NCBI GenBank assembly: GCA_037134895.1
Contig: JBAXLI010000012.1
Location: 1-64,000, forward strand
Origin: CAIRDP01 sp037134895
GTDB lineage: Bacteria > Bacteroidota > Bacteroidia > Bacteroidales > FEN-979
Length of the DNA stretch: 64,000 bases
Direction of reading: 5' to 3'
Shown: positions 23,643-32,356 of the stretch, piece by piece
Position numbering within the stretch: position 1 is the first letter of the stretch
Layout of the letters: each line of letters begins with the position of its first letter
Translations under genes and position numbers: made by a program
The notes under the pieces: model-generated
Told to the model about the DNA's origin: nothing
Databases searched by the model: none
What the model saw: the letters and a program-made list of their open reading frames with translations, nothing else

Positions 23643-25174
23643 TGTGCCCTGATCATAAAAAACCAAAGGCCCGGTTAAGTGTTTTTTTCCTGCTTACCTG
23701 GGCCTTTTTGTTTTCGTCTTCTTTATCTTTCGCCCAGTACAATTATTCGCAGGTTTGCCAGAAAGCCTACCAGGAAATACTTAACCTGCATTTCAAAGAA
23801 GCGCGAAGGCTGATCACCCAGGAGAAATCGGCCGATCCCGGAAATCTCATTCCTGCCTATCTTGAAAATTATATCGATTACCTCACTTTGTTCCTGGGAG
23901 AGGATCATAAGCAGTACGAGCAGTTCAAGCCGGGCTTTATGGCCAGGCTTGACGCTCTTGAAAAAGGCAAGCCATCTTCCCCGTATTACAATTTTTGCCT
24001 GGGTGAATCGAACCTACAGTGGGCTTTTGTCCAGGTTAAGTTCGGGGATTACACCAAAGCTGCCCTCAGGGTGCGAAAGGCAAACCAGTATTTTACAGAG
24101 AATTCAAAGCGCTTCCCTGAATTCATTCCGAATAATATTGGTTTAGGGATCACACATTTTCTGGCAGGGCTTGTTCCCGACAGTTACAGATGGATTGCCT
24201 CCTTATTAGGATTTACCGGTTCAGTCAGTGAGGGGCTTAAGGAGTTAAAAGCTGTGGCGGCATACAGCGGAAGCGATCCGGTTTATAATCAGTTCAAACC
24301 CCAGGCTGTCTTATATCTAGCCATGGTAAGTGTGAATCTTGGAAAAGATAAAACAGAAGCACTGAAAGTAGTCGATATGTTTGCAGGCGGGAATACTGTT
24401 CAGAGTCCGCTCATCATCTTTGCCGTCTCGAATATCATGATGAAGAATGGAATGAATGAGAGGGCATTGAGGCTTTTAACGCAAAGGCCCCGTGATGCGG
24501 CATCATTCCCGTTTTATTTCCTTGATTTCATGGAAGGGAACGCAAGGATGAACTCTCTTGATACTTTGAGTCTTACTAACTATTATTATTTTCTCTCTCA
24601 TTTCAAAGGGGAGCATTATGTCAAATCGGCCTGGCAGAAAGTAGGCTGGATGCGATTCATCACAGGTGATACCCTTGGTTACCGCCAGGCAATGATTAAG
24701 TTGCTGGGCATCGGAAATACCGAAGTGGAGGAAGATAAACAGGCCGAGCGTGAGGCAGAGTTAAAACAGCTTCCGAATCTGGTGATGCTCAGGGCCAGGG
24801 TGCTGTTCGACGGTGGCTATTATGAAAGGGCCGAAGGAGAGTTCCTTAACCGGCCATCCCAATCCTATTTATTTAACCGGAAAGATCTTGTTGAATATCC
24901 CTATCGCATGGGCCGGATCTATCATGAATGGGGAAAATCTGACAAAGCCCTTGGATACTACCGTCTTGCAATTCAGAGGGGAAAGAATGATCAATGGTAC
25001 TTTGCAGCTGCTGCCGCCTTACAGATGGGATTGATTTATGAAAATAAAGGAGAGTATGCACGAGCCGACAGTGCCTATCATGTTTGCCTCGAATGTAAAC
25101 CTGCCGATTATAAAAACAGCCTTAGCCAGAAAGCTAAGGCTGGTATAAGCCGTGTAAAGGCCGGCCGTCGTTAA
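23642..25174 (+). CDS. Exported tetratricopeptide-repeat protein
   Basis: 510 residues. The signal peptide spans a hydrophobic stretch at about 14-31 ending SLSFAQ. The rest is alpha-helical with TPR-like pairs, clearest near FVQVKFGDYTKAALRVRKA and MGRIYHEWGKSDKALGYYRLAIQ, plus further helices at the C-terminus (MGLIYENKGEYARADSAYHV). No enzymatic motif is seen. It is likely a periplasmic scaffold and the last gene of the nif3-zinc-ribbon-TPR operon. Its TAA stop shares the palindrome TTAA (25171-25174) with the stop of the convergent porin gene. Confidence 0.83.
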   Translation: MCPDHKKPKARLSVFFLLTWAFLFSSSLSFAQYNYSQVCQKAYQEILNLHFKEARRLITQEKSADPGNLIPAYLENYIDYLTLFLGEDHKQYEQFKPGFMARLDALEKGKPSSPYYNFCLGESNLQWAFVQVKFGDYTKAALRVRKANQYFTENSKRFPEFIPNNIGLGITHFLAGLVPDSYRWIASLLGFTGSVSEGLKELKAVAAYSGSDPVYNQFKPQAVLYLAMVSVNLGKDKTEALKVVDMFAGGNTVQSPLIIFAVSNIMMKNGMNERALRLLTQRPRDAASFPFYFLDFMEGNARMNSLDTLSLTNYYYFLSHFKGEHYVKSAWQKVGWMRFITGDTLGYRQAMIKLLGIGNTEVEEDKQAEREAELKQLPNLVMLRARVLFDGGYYERAEGEFLNRPSQSYLFNRKDLVEYPYRMGRIYHEWGKSDKALGYYRLAIQRGKNDQWYFAAAAALQMGLIYENKGEYARADSAYHVCLECKPADYKNSLSQKAKAGISRVKAGRR

Positions 25175-26619
25175 AACCTGAAGCCAATCGTTGTATAGAC
25201 GGTACTTGTTGTATAAGTGTTGGTCGAAGGAACCATACCGGGGTAATTATAAAGATAGTATTCCTCCTTAGACTGGGCCCACTGGTACGTTACATCGGCA
25301 TAGAAATGTTTAACCCTGTAACCGAAGCCGCCCGAAAGAGTATACCTTGTGCCATCCACGCCAGGGGTTGTATAGGGGTTACTGTAGTAAGCAGCCCCGC
25401 CCCTGACCCTGAAATCTGCTATCCTCCACTCAGTGCCAACCCGGATATTCCCCCAGGATAGGAAACTTGATTTCACATCGTTGTTCTCGTTGGTAAATCC
25501 GTAGCCAGAAGAGTTAAGCTTTCCCTGCGAATAATTAACGTATTCGTACTCAGCGCTGACAAGTCCGTAGGTTCCGATAATGAAGGCAAGACTTCCAATT
25601 GCCCTGAACGGCGTTCTCATATAATAATTGTAATCTCCAACCGGTGAGTTCACAATGCTGTTCCACTGAGTAGAATCCTTAAAATAGGAAGTAGTGGTTG
25701 AATACCAGTGGTCGCGCATATTGGCATACCATGTCGGACTGTGAACGGCGACACCTATTCGCATCCAGTTAACCGGACGGTAAATCACTCCGCCTTTGAT
25801 GACGAAGCCTGTGCCGTGGGTTTCGAGATGGTAATCGTAATACATTGCTTTGAAATAGGGGATGGTGTCACCGTAATTCTTTTCAGAATAAGTGGAATTC
25901 TCAAAATATCGGATAAAAGGGATGCCGAATGTGAGCCCGAAATACAGTTTATCCCCGATGTTCCCTCCAAAGGAAATGTCGAACTCATTGATCGATCCGT
26001 ATGTTCTTACTTGTTTAGACTGGTATGCCCCTCCGCCGGGCTGGTCGCTGGTGTATTTCTTATTAAGGGTGTCCCAGTAAATAAGATATGCGTCATAAGC
26101 AGGACCGATATCGAACTGATAATCTGATGGAACAGATCCTGGTGTAGTATTGAGCTTGTTTGTATAAACATTCAGGATGGAGCTTGTATGATTAGGGCCT
26201 GATATCGAAAATGATGAGTTTAAATCATTTTGCCTGTTCATGCCGAATCCTACGTTGAAACTGCGTAAAGCGCTGCCTGCAATGTTCGGTTTAATTGTAA
26301 AGACAAAGCCCATATTACCCATGCCGAAGTCTACGATACTCGTAGTGTTGAGCTGTTTCATGTAGTCGGTTTGAACCCCGACGACAGCAGGGGCGAAGGT
26401 CATCGAGAATTCAGATCCCTGGTAGATCCCAATCCCTGCCGGGTTTACAGCCAGCGCTGAGAAATCAGCACCAAGGGCGCCAAATGCCCCGCCTGTTCCT
26501 ACGAATCTGGCGGTTCCTCCATAATAGATCCTTGAGTAGCGGAGTACATCTGAGGACGACTGGGAGAAGGCTGTCTGGATCAGGAATATTGACAATAAGA
26601 AAACAATCAGCTTTTTCAT
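25171..26619 (-). CDS. OmpP1/FadL/TodX-family outer-membrane transport protein
   Basis: 482 residues with signal peptide MKKLIVFLLSIFLIQTAFS. The mature N-terminus RYSRIYYGGTARFVGTGGAFGALGADFSALAVNPAGIGIYQGSEF is the hallmark of Bacteroidota OmpP1/FadL relatives, including the NPAG element. The rest alternates as a beta-barrel and ends with an aromatic residue (TIGFRF), as expected for BAM insertion. FadL proteins pass hydrophobic compounds across the outer membrane; the cargo here is unknown. Confidence 0.9.
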   Translation of the reverse strand: MKKLIVFLLSIFLIQTAFSQSSSDVLRYSRIYYGGTARFVGTGGAFGALGADFSALAVNPAGIGIYQGSEFSMTFAPAVVGVQTDYMKQLNTTSIVDFGMGNMGFVFTIKPNIAGSALRSFNVGFGMNRQNDLNSSFSISGPNHTSSILNVYTNKLNTTPGSVPSDYQFDIGPAYDAYLIYWDTLNKKYTSDQPGGGAYQSKQVRTYGSINEFDISFGGNIGDKLYFGLTFGIPFIRYFENSTYSEKNYGDTIPYFKAMYYDYHLETHGTGFVIKGGVIYRPVNWMRIGVAVHSPTWYANMRDHWYSTTTSYFKDSTQWNSIVNSPVGDYNYYMRTPFRAIGSLAFIIGTYGLVSAEYEYVNYSQGKLNSSGYGFTNENNDVKSSFLSWGNIRVGTEWRIADFRVRGGAAYYSNPYTTPGVDGTRYTLSGGFGYRVKHFYADVTYQWAQSKEEYYLYNYPGMVPSTNTYTTSTVYTTIGFRF

Positions 26620-26656
26620 GGTCGTAGTATGTTAGGGAAATTGTTTAGTTTACTGA

Positions 26657-28015
26657 TTATCGTCTGGGGCTTCCACCACCACCGCCACTGCCACCGCCGC
26701 CGCCGGAACGGCCGCCACCACCGCCGCCGCCACCGCTGTAGCCGCCGCCACCGCTGCCTCTGCTGCTGCCCCCTGATGGAGCCGAGTAGCTGGGAGTGCT
26801 TCGTGAAGGAGATGAGTACCCGGAATTGTAGCCTCTTGACGGACTTGAACTTCCCGGTGAATAGTTTCTTGGCGAGCTGTACTGCTGATTACTTGCAGGT
26901 GCAGTCCTCCTTGTGCCATAAGAGCTGCCGGAGGTGCCTCTCTGGTCAACCGCAGACCCTCCGCGGGTCCCTGATGCCGAACCGGTTCTGTCGCCTGAGT
27001 TTTGAGCCTGTATCCTCGGACTAATATATTCCTGGCTTGATCTGGCCTGGCGGTAATTTCCAGGTGTGTAATTCTGGACCTGGCCCTGGCGTTGAGCCGG
27101 TAAAGCCGAAGGCTGGTTGTACCTTGGAGCAGGCTGTTGTCTCACCTGGGGATTGGAATTGCCCTGGCCTGTGTTCCTGCTGTATGTTCCCTGGCTTCCA
27201 TTGCCCGGCCGGGAATAATGATATCGCCCATCGGATGATGGAGGATTCTGTCGTGTTGCAGGCGGAGCGGTGTTTTGTGTTGTAGTACGCACAGAAGAAG
27301 GTGGAGTTGTGCGCTGATTGGTTGTTCCCGGGACTGCCCGCGGATTTGCAGCAGATGATCCCGTAACGGTGGGTTCACCCCGGCTGTTTCGGTTGTAGGC
27401 AGTGTTTGTTACAACGCTTTCCCTGGGTCCGTAATAGGTATTGTAATACCCGCCACCGTAACCATAATAGGGATAATCCCAGTAAGGATAATATCCCCAA
27501 TAAGGATAAGGATTATACCACCAGGGATAACCCCAGCCATAATAGGGATAACCCCATCCGTAACCAAATCCGTAACCAAATCCGAATCCCATTCCAAAAC
27601 CTGCATCATAATACCCGCCGCCATATCCAAGGTTAATAGTAATGTTTGGATCATTGGAGTTGTTTACAACTGTATCGCTGTAGGAATTATCGAAATACCC
27701 TTTAGTGGTCTGGGGATGCTGAAACTTCTGGAGGCGGTTTGCATAAGATACATCACTATAATCAAGATTAGCTGCATTTGGTTTAAGGCTGTCGTGGGTG
27801 ACAACCTGCTGGCTTGTTGCCAGGGCAGCAGTGAGATCCTGGTTGGATGCTGCGGGTTTGGACGCGGTAACCGCTTGACGGGAAGGAGTGGAATATACAT
27901 CATCGTTATTTACCGAAACGGCCTGCTGGGTTGATTTGCAGGCACTCAGCAGAAGGCTGATGATCACTGCGATAAATGCTGCTCTTTTCATAGCGCTGGT
28001 TCCTTTATGTTTCAT
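26657..28015 (-). CDS. Low-complexity lipoprotein rich in Tyr/Gly/Trp and Ser/Gly
   Basis: 452 residues, or 444 if the second Met (27991) is used. The signal ends IISLLLSAC, a clear lipobox. Residues about 130-200 are an extreme aromatic/glycine tract built from GFG, GYG, YPYYGWGYP, WWYNPYPYWG units. The region after that is disordered and rich in Ser, Thr, Asn, Pro, Gln and Arg, and the C-terminus is poly-Gly with Ser/Arg. Nothing catalytic is visible. Such sequence resembles sticky, phase-separating or matrix proteins, which is inference. A well-formed promoter lies at 28072-28101, partly within the divergent proS gene. Confidence 0.8.
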   Translation of the reverse strand: MKHKGTSAMKRAAFIAVIISLLLSACKSTQQAVSVNNDDVYSTPSRQAVTASKPAASNQDLTAALATSQQVVTHDSLKPNAANLDYSDVSYANRLQKFQHPQTTKGYFDNSYSDTVVNNSNDPNITINLGYGGGYYDAGFGMGFGFGYGFGYGWGYPYYGWGYPWWYNPYPYWGYYPYWDYPYYGYGGGYYNTYYGPRESVVTNTAYNRNSRGEPTVTGSSAANPRAVPGTTNQRTTPPSSVRTTTQNTAPPATRQNPPSSDGRYHYSRPGNGSQGTYSRNTGQGNSNPQVRQQPAPRYNQPSALPAQRQGQVQNYTPGNYRQARSSQEYISPRIQAQNSGDRTGSASGTRGGSAVDQRGTSGSSYGTRRTAPASNQQYSSPRNYSPGSSSPSRGYNSGYSSPSRSTPSYSAPSGGSSRGSGGGGYSGGGGGGGGRSGGGGGSGGGGGSPRR

Positions 28016-28071
28016 TTTTTATTACTTTTGCCTGGTATAAACAGACATAGTAAAAACAGCAAATATCATAC

Positions 28072-28101
28072 CAAAGTTATAAATGGCTAAAGATTTTCCA
28101 A
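28072..28101 (-). promoter_or_regulatory. Promoter of the low-complexity lipoprotein gene, TTG-N19-TAACTTTG
   Basis: On the minus strand, TTG at 28101-28099 and TAACTTTG at 28079-28072 are exactly 19 nt apart. The -33 element lies inside the first codons of proS (start 28083), so this promoter overlaps a coding region. Predicted start near 28066, leader about 50 nt. Confidence 0.72.
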
Positions 28102-29555
28102 CAAGGGCAGAGAATTATTCTCAATGGTATAATGATCTGGTAATCAAGGCTGATTTGGCCGAAAACTCAGCAGTCAGAGGTTGTATGGTAATTAAACCTT
28201 ATGGTTTTGCCATCTGGGAAAAGATTCAGGCCACCCTTGACAAGAAGTTCAAAGACACAGGTCATTCCAATGTGTACTTCCCTATTTTTATTCCGAAATC
28301 GTTTTTCAGCAAGGAAGCGAGCCACGTGGAAGGTTTTGCAAAAGAATGTGCTGTTGTAACTCATTACAGGCTAAAGAAATCACCAGACGGGAAAGGCATT
28401 GTCGTAGACGAGGATGCAAAGCTGGAAGAAGAGCTGATCATCCGCCCGACTTCAGAAACTATCATCTGGGATACCTACAGAAACTGGATAAAATCATACC
28501 GTGATCTTCCGATACTTTATAACCAGTGGGCGAATGTAGTGCGCTGGGAGATGCGCACAAGACTTTTCCTGAGGACAGCCGAATTTCTCTGGCAGGAGGG
28601 CCATACAGCCCATGCCACCCGTGAAGAAGCTATGCAGGAATCTGAGAAGATGCTTGGTGTTTATGCTGATTTTGTCGAGAAGTGGATGGCAATACCTGTT
28701 CTTAAGGGAGTTAAGTCACCCAATGAACGTTTTGCAGGGGCTCTTGAAACCTATGCGATTGAAGCTCTTATGCAGGATGGCAAAGCTCTGCAGGCAGGGA
28801 CATCTCACTTCCTCGGACAGAATTTTGCGAAAGCCTTTGATGTGAAGTTTCTTAATCGTGAGAACCAGCTTGAATATGTATGGGCCACTTCCTGGGGAGT
28901 TTCAACCAGGCTCATGGGTGCGCTGGTTATGGCTCATTCTGACGACAACGGACTGGTCCTGCCCCCGAAGCTTGCTCCGATCCAGGTTGCGATCGTTCCT
29001 GTTTTCAAGAACGAAGATCAGTTAAAAATGATCACTGCAGTGGTTGCCCCGATTAAGCTGGCTCTGGAAAACAGGGGAGTAAGCGTGAAATATGACGACA
29101 GGGATACACATAAACCCGGCTGGAAATTTTCGGAATATGAATTTAAAGGGGTTCCGTTAAGGATAACGATCGGCCCCCGGGATGTTGAGAATAAAACAGT
29201 GGAAATTGCCAGGCGTGACACCCTTGAAAAGGAAACACTGCAGATTACTGATATAGAAGAAAAGGTAGTCCATTTGCTCGACCAGATTCAGAAAAACCTC
29301 TACGACAGGGCATTATCTTTCAGGGAACAAAACACTCATATTGTGAATACCTGGGATGAATTCCTGGTGACCATTGAAAAAGGAGGTTTTATCCTGGCAC
29401 ACTGGGATGGCACTGCCGAAACGGAAGACAAGATCAAGGAGGCTACGAAAGCTACCATTCGTGTAATTCCCTTTAATAACGTCAGGGAAAGCGGGACTTG
29501 CGTCTTTACAGGGAAGCCTTCTGAACAAAGGGTGGTTTTTGCCCGTGCCTATTAA
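28083..29555 (+). CDS. proS: Prolyl-tRNA synthetase, archaeal/eukaryotic-type
   Basis: A 490-residue class II synthetase charging tRNA-Pro. It lacks the YbaK-like editing insert of the bacterial type, and its length fits the shorter archaeal type. Motif 2/3 regions are visible as RPTSETIIWDTYRNWI, NQWANVVRWEMRTRLFLRTAEFLWQEGHTAH, and STRLMGALVMAHSDDNGLVLPP. The anticodon-binding domain follows (from about 310), and a C-terminal part ends GTCVFTGKPSEQRVVFARAY. A -7-like TACTTTTG lies at 28023-28030. The stop shares TTAA (29552-29555) with the convergent gene. Confidence 0.96.
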   Translation: MAKDFPTRAENYSQWYNDLVIKADLAENSAVRGCMVIKPYGFAIWEKIQATLDKKFKDTGHSNVYFPIFIPKSFFSKEASHVEGFAKECAVVTHYRLKKSPDGKGIVVDEDAKLEEELIIRPTSETIIWDTYRNWIKSYRDLPILYNQWANVVRWEMRTRLFLRTAEFLWQEGHTAHATREEAMQESEKMLGVYADFVEKWMAIPVLKGVKSPNERFAGALETYAIEALMQDGKALQAGTSHFLGQNFAKAFDVKFLNRENQLEYVWATSWGVSTRLMGALVMAHSDDNGLVLPPKLAPIQVAIVPVFKNEDQLKMITAVVAPIKLALENRGVSVKYDDRDTHKPGWKFSEYEFKGVPLRITIGPRDVENKTVEIARRDTLEKETLQITDIEEKVVHLLDQIQKNLYDRALSFREQNTHIVNTWDEFLVTIEKGGFILAHWDGTAETEDKIKEATKATIRVIPFNNVRESGTCVFTGKPSEQRVVFARAY

Positions 29556-30322
29556 GGGTAAAAGGGTTCGAGTACGCCGCTGCCTGTGATCTTTCCCCCG
29601 ACGCTTCCTGGATCACCGGTGTAATAAACACTTCCGATATCCTGGATAATTGCGTAAAGAATCACGCTGACGTTCACATAGCAGTTGTTTGTGCCACTGC
29701 TTTTGACCGCACAGTACCTGGTTTTGAGATCTTTTGCCTGGATCAGGCCCATATCATTCAGGTAGAAATCAGCAATGTCGCAGCGCCCATGAAGCTGGTA
29801 ATCGGCAGTCCCCATATTCATGACAAACCATCCCTTGTTGCAGTTCAGCGAAAGATCGATAGTGCCGCAACCTCCCCACACTTCAAGTTTTACAGAATCG
29901 GTGCTCAGGGTATTTGTGGAGGAAACATTGCCGGCTGCATTATAATATAATTTCCAGAGTCGGCGCACCGAAACATAAACGTTCAGAGGTTTGTCATAGC
30001 TTCTCATCCAGTTGCAAGTGTTGAGGTTGCGGATCAGGAGCTGATGGTTGACGATCTCGGTGGTAATCCCTGAAATGATGTTGTTCCCTGCTTCAACAGT
30101 GATCCTGTCGACCGAATCCTGTGTTAGTACCAGGTTAACATTGTCTCCCAGGTCAATGCTGTCGATCTGGCTTACCGGCCTCACTTCCTGGATCACTGTA
30201 CCAGAATTGCTGAAGCATTTGCCTGTCTTATTGCAGGAATACAGCACAAGCAATCCGGGTAATAATGACAGGATAAACGCAGCGCGGATCAGAAGTTTCT
30301 TATTTGATAGTCCGTCGTCCAT
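29552..30322 (-). CDS. Head-GIN domain (DUF2807) lipoprotein
   Basis: About 256 residues from the ATG at 30322. A longer start would use TTG at 30346. The signal ends LLPGLLVLYSC, giving a lipid-attached Cys. The mature part is a right-handed beta-helix-like repeat with IDSIDLGDNVNLVLTQDSVDRITVEAGNNII, the usual opening of the DUF2807 head-GIN family of putative adhesins or envelope proteins. The start overlaps the upstream deacylase gene by 23 nt, so the two are translationally coupled. Confidence 0.82.
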   Translation of the reverse strand: MDDGLSNKKLLIRAAFILSLLPGLLVLYSCNKTGKCFSNSGTVIQEVRPVSQIDSIDLGDNVNLVLTQDSVDRITVEAGNNIISGITTEIVNHQLLIRNLNTCNWMRSYDKPLNVYVSVRRLWKLYYNAAGNVSSTNTLSTDSVKLEVWGGCGTIDLSLNCNKGWFVMNMGTADYQLHGRCDIADFYLNDMGLIQAKDLKTRYCAVKSSGTNNCYVNVSVILYAIIQDIGSVYYTGDPGSVGGKITGSGVLEPFYP

Positions 30323-31478
30323 AAAACACATCAAATTTATAACCAATTCCCCAACCGATATAATCGGCCCTTCCGAAATGAACCTTCAGCAATACATTAG
30401 CGAAGAAGTTCTTTGAAAAGTTATACTGAAAGCAAAATTTTTCATACAATGGCCCGTTACTTTTCTCTTTTCCCGAGAGATAAACACCGAGGTTAACGAT
30501 AAATCCGAGTTTGGCGATTACAAGTTCATATGCCGCATTCACTCCCGGCCGCATAATGCTCAATGGGCCGTTGACAGGGATGCCTGCATTTTCGAGAAGC
30601 TTCGCATGTGAGGCGTCATATGAAAGATCCAGGCCCATCCCGATTTTACTTTTCCTGCTGACCTGGAAGAAGGTGTTTTCGAAGAGATGGTAAACAAGGT
30701 AGTTCTGACCGAGTTCAGATGTCATGTTCTTATACCCGAGAGCCACGCCGAAATTGAATTCTATTGAGTTTCTGATGGTGGTCGAGAAGGATTCAGTAGG
30801 GGCGATGTACCGGTCGCCAATGTCTTTGTTGTCCCTGACAGGCCTGAATGCCAGGCCAATGTTAATTAAGGGTGCGTTCAGGCCGTAATTGGGGGTTTTG
30901 AGAGAGCCGTTTGAGAAATGCTGAAGGCTGATACCACCGGTAAGGGTAAGGTATTCGTTGAGGCGGTATCTTGCCTCGAACATCAGGTTGATGGCCGCGT
31001 TGATATGCGACCCTATTGCGATATCCTTATAGTTTGTGATCCTGTCGAATTTTTTTGTGAGATAACCCACCCCCAGGGCGAACCTGAACCCAAGTGTAAA
31101 GGATTTGGTTTTATAAAGTGGAAAGTTTATAAACGGCATCAGGGCGAAAGAACTTCCGAGTATGGGGTTATTACCTAAGGGACAGTAAAAGAAGCTCATT
31201 CCGAGGATGGGGTAATTATAAGCCCTTTCCCAGCTATGCCTTCCGTAAGTCTGCTTTTCAACGCTGAATTCGAACGCAGGAAAATGAGCGTTGAAAATCT
31301 GCAGTTCAAGATGCTGGGCGTAAAGGAAACCATAATGGAATTTAGCTTCAAGGATAAGATTTGACGTGAATAGTTTGTGCTCGAACTGAGCCGAAGAAGA
31401 TCCCACGCCAAAGGTCATGATCATGACAGTAAAAAAAATGATCACGCTGATCCTTTTTGAATTCGGTTTCAGGGGCAT
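30300..31478 (-). CDS. PagL-like lipid A 3-O-deacylase / acyloxyacyl hydrolase family protein
   Basis: 392 residues with signal peptide (ending GVGSSSAQ). A beta-barrel protein with the sequence GGISLQHFSNGSLKTPNYGLN, where H187 and S189 align with the catalytic His-x-Ser of PagL. PagL enzymes remove the 3-O acyl chain of lipid A in the outer membrane. It is about twice the length of PagL, so part of the protein may be an added barrel or domain. It overlaps the downstream head-GIN gene. With lpxK and the LpxR-like gene at 19-21 kb this is the third probable lipid A gene in the window. Confidence 0.72.
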   Translation of the reverse strand: MPLKPNSKRISVIIFFTVMIMTFGVGSSSAQFEHKLFTSNLILEAKFHYGFLYAQHLELQIFNAHFPAFEFSVEKQTYGRHSWERAYNYPILGMSFFYCPLGNNPILGSSFALMPFINFPLYKTKSFTLGFRFALGVGYLTKKFDRITNYKDIAIGSHINAAINLMFEARYRLNEYLTLTGGISLQHFSNGSLKTPNYGLNAPLINIGLAFRPVRDNKDIGDRYIAPTESFSTTIRNSIEFNFGVALGYKNMTSELGQNYLVYHLFENTFFQVSRKSKIGMGLDLSYDASHAKLLENAGIPVNGPLSIMRPGVNAAYELVIAKLGFIVNLGVYLSGKEKSNGPLYEKFCFQYNFSKNFFANVLLKVHFGRADYIGWGIGYKFDVFYGRRTIK

Positions 31479-31504
31479 ATCCGGTTTGGGAACTTAGAGG
31501 TCTG

Positions 31505-31512
31505 CAAAATTA
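31505..31512 (-). promoter_or_regulatory. Candidate -7 box for the PagL-like gene
   Basis: Minus-strand TAATTTTG, about 27 nt before the ATG at 31478. It is back to back with the mazG box at 31550-31557. No TTG at 19 nt. Confidence 0.45.
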
Positions 31513-31549
31513 GGGAACATTGGACTTCAGCCGCTAATGCGGAATTGCT

Positions 31550-31557
31550 TATTTTTG
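31550..31557 (+). promoter_or_regulatory. Candidate -7 box for mazG
   Basis: TATTTTTG ending 14 nt before the ATG at 31572. It overlaps an in-frame TTG at 31545, so translation probably starts at 31572 with a very short leader. Confidence 0.45.
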
Positions 31558-31571
31558 CCAAAACAACAATA

Positions 31572-32354
31572 ATGCAGGAAAAGATTGCCGCTTTTGGCAG
31601 ATTGCTTGAAATCATGGATGAACTCAGGGCAAAATGCCCCTGGGATAAAAAGCAGACGCTAGAAAGCCTGAGATATCTCACCATAGAGGAAACCTACGAG
31701 TTATCCGATTCAATCATGGAGAAAGACCTTGATGGTATTAAAAAGGAACTTGGAGATCTTATGCTTCACCTGGTATTCTACTCCAGGATTGCATCGGAGT
31801 CAGGAGCTTTTGACATTCTCGATGTGCTGAATAGCATTATTGAAAAGCTGATCCACCGACATCCTCATATTTTCGGTGACGTAGTTGTGAAAGATGCGAA
31901 GGAAGTTCATGATAACTGGGAAAAGATCAAGCTGAAGGAAAAGGGCAATAACTCTGTACTTTCGGGAGTCCCCCAGTCTCTTCCGGCAATGGTCAAGGCA
32001 TACAGGATACAGGAAAAAGCGAGCGGTGTCGGGTTTGACTGGGAAGAGCCCGAACAGGTTTGGGAAAAAGTTAAGGAAGAGCTCCAGGAACTTCGTGAAA
32101 ATGTCATTAATGAAGCCGAAGCTGCAAAAAAGGAAGATGAACTGGGCGACCTGCTTTTTGCCCTGGTCAATTATGCCAGGTTCATCGGGGTGAATCCCGA
32201 AGACGCTCTTGAACGCACCAACCGTAAGTTCATCAGGAGGTTCGGTTACCTGGAGGAAAGTGCCAAAAAACTGGGAAAATCCCTGCACGAGATGAGCCTT
32301 GCCGAAATGGATGTATACTGGAATAAGGCAAAAGAATCGGAAGAGCCCATGTAA
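31572..32354 (+). CDS. mazG: Nucleoside triphosphate pyrophosphohydrolase MazG
   Basis: 260 residues from the ATG at 31572. It hydrolyses (d)NTPs to the monophosphate and PPi. Two tandem MazG domains are visible. The first has LRAKCPWDKKQTLESLRYLTIEETYELSDSI and KKELGDLMLHLVFYSRIA, giving the EExxE and ExxD metal-binding residues. The second, from about residue 150, has GVGFDWEEPEQVWEKVKEELQEL and KEDELGDLLFALVNYARF. It is followed after 2 bp by the PAP2 phosphatase gene on the same strand. Confidence 0.95.
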   Translation: MQEKIAAFGRLLEIMDELRAKCPWDKKQTLESLRYLTIEETYELSDSIMEKDLDGIKKELGDLMLHLVFYSRIASESGAFDILDVLNSIIEKLIHRHPHIFGDVVVKDAKEVHDNWEKIKLKEKGNNSVLSGVPQSLPAMVKAYRIQEKASGVGFDWEEPEQVWEKVKEELQELRENVINEAEAAKKEDELGDLLFALVNYARFIGVNPEDALERTNRKFIRRFGYLEESAKKLGKSLHEMSLAEMDVYWNKAKESEEPM

Positions 32355-32356
32355 CC

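Noticed and set aside
26650..27024. Plus-strand His/Arg-rich and Ala/Val-rich frames opposite the lipoprotein gene
   Set aside because: They are antisense shadows of GC-rich Gly codon repeats in the real gene.
31545..31571. TTG start for mazG at 31545
   Set aside because: It lies within the -7 region; the ATG at 31572 fits the family start and leaves a short leader.
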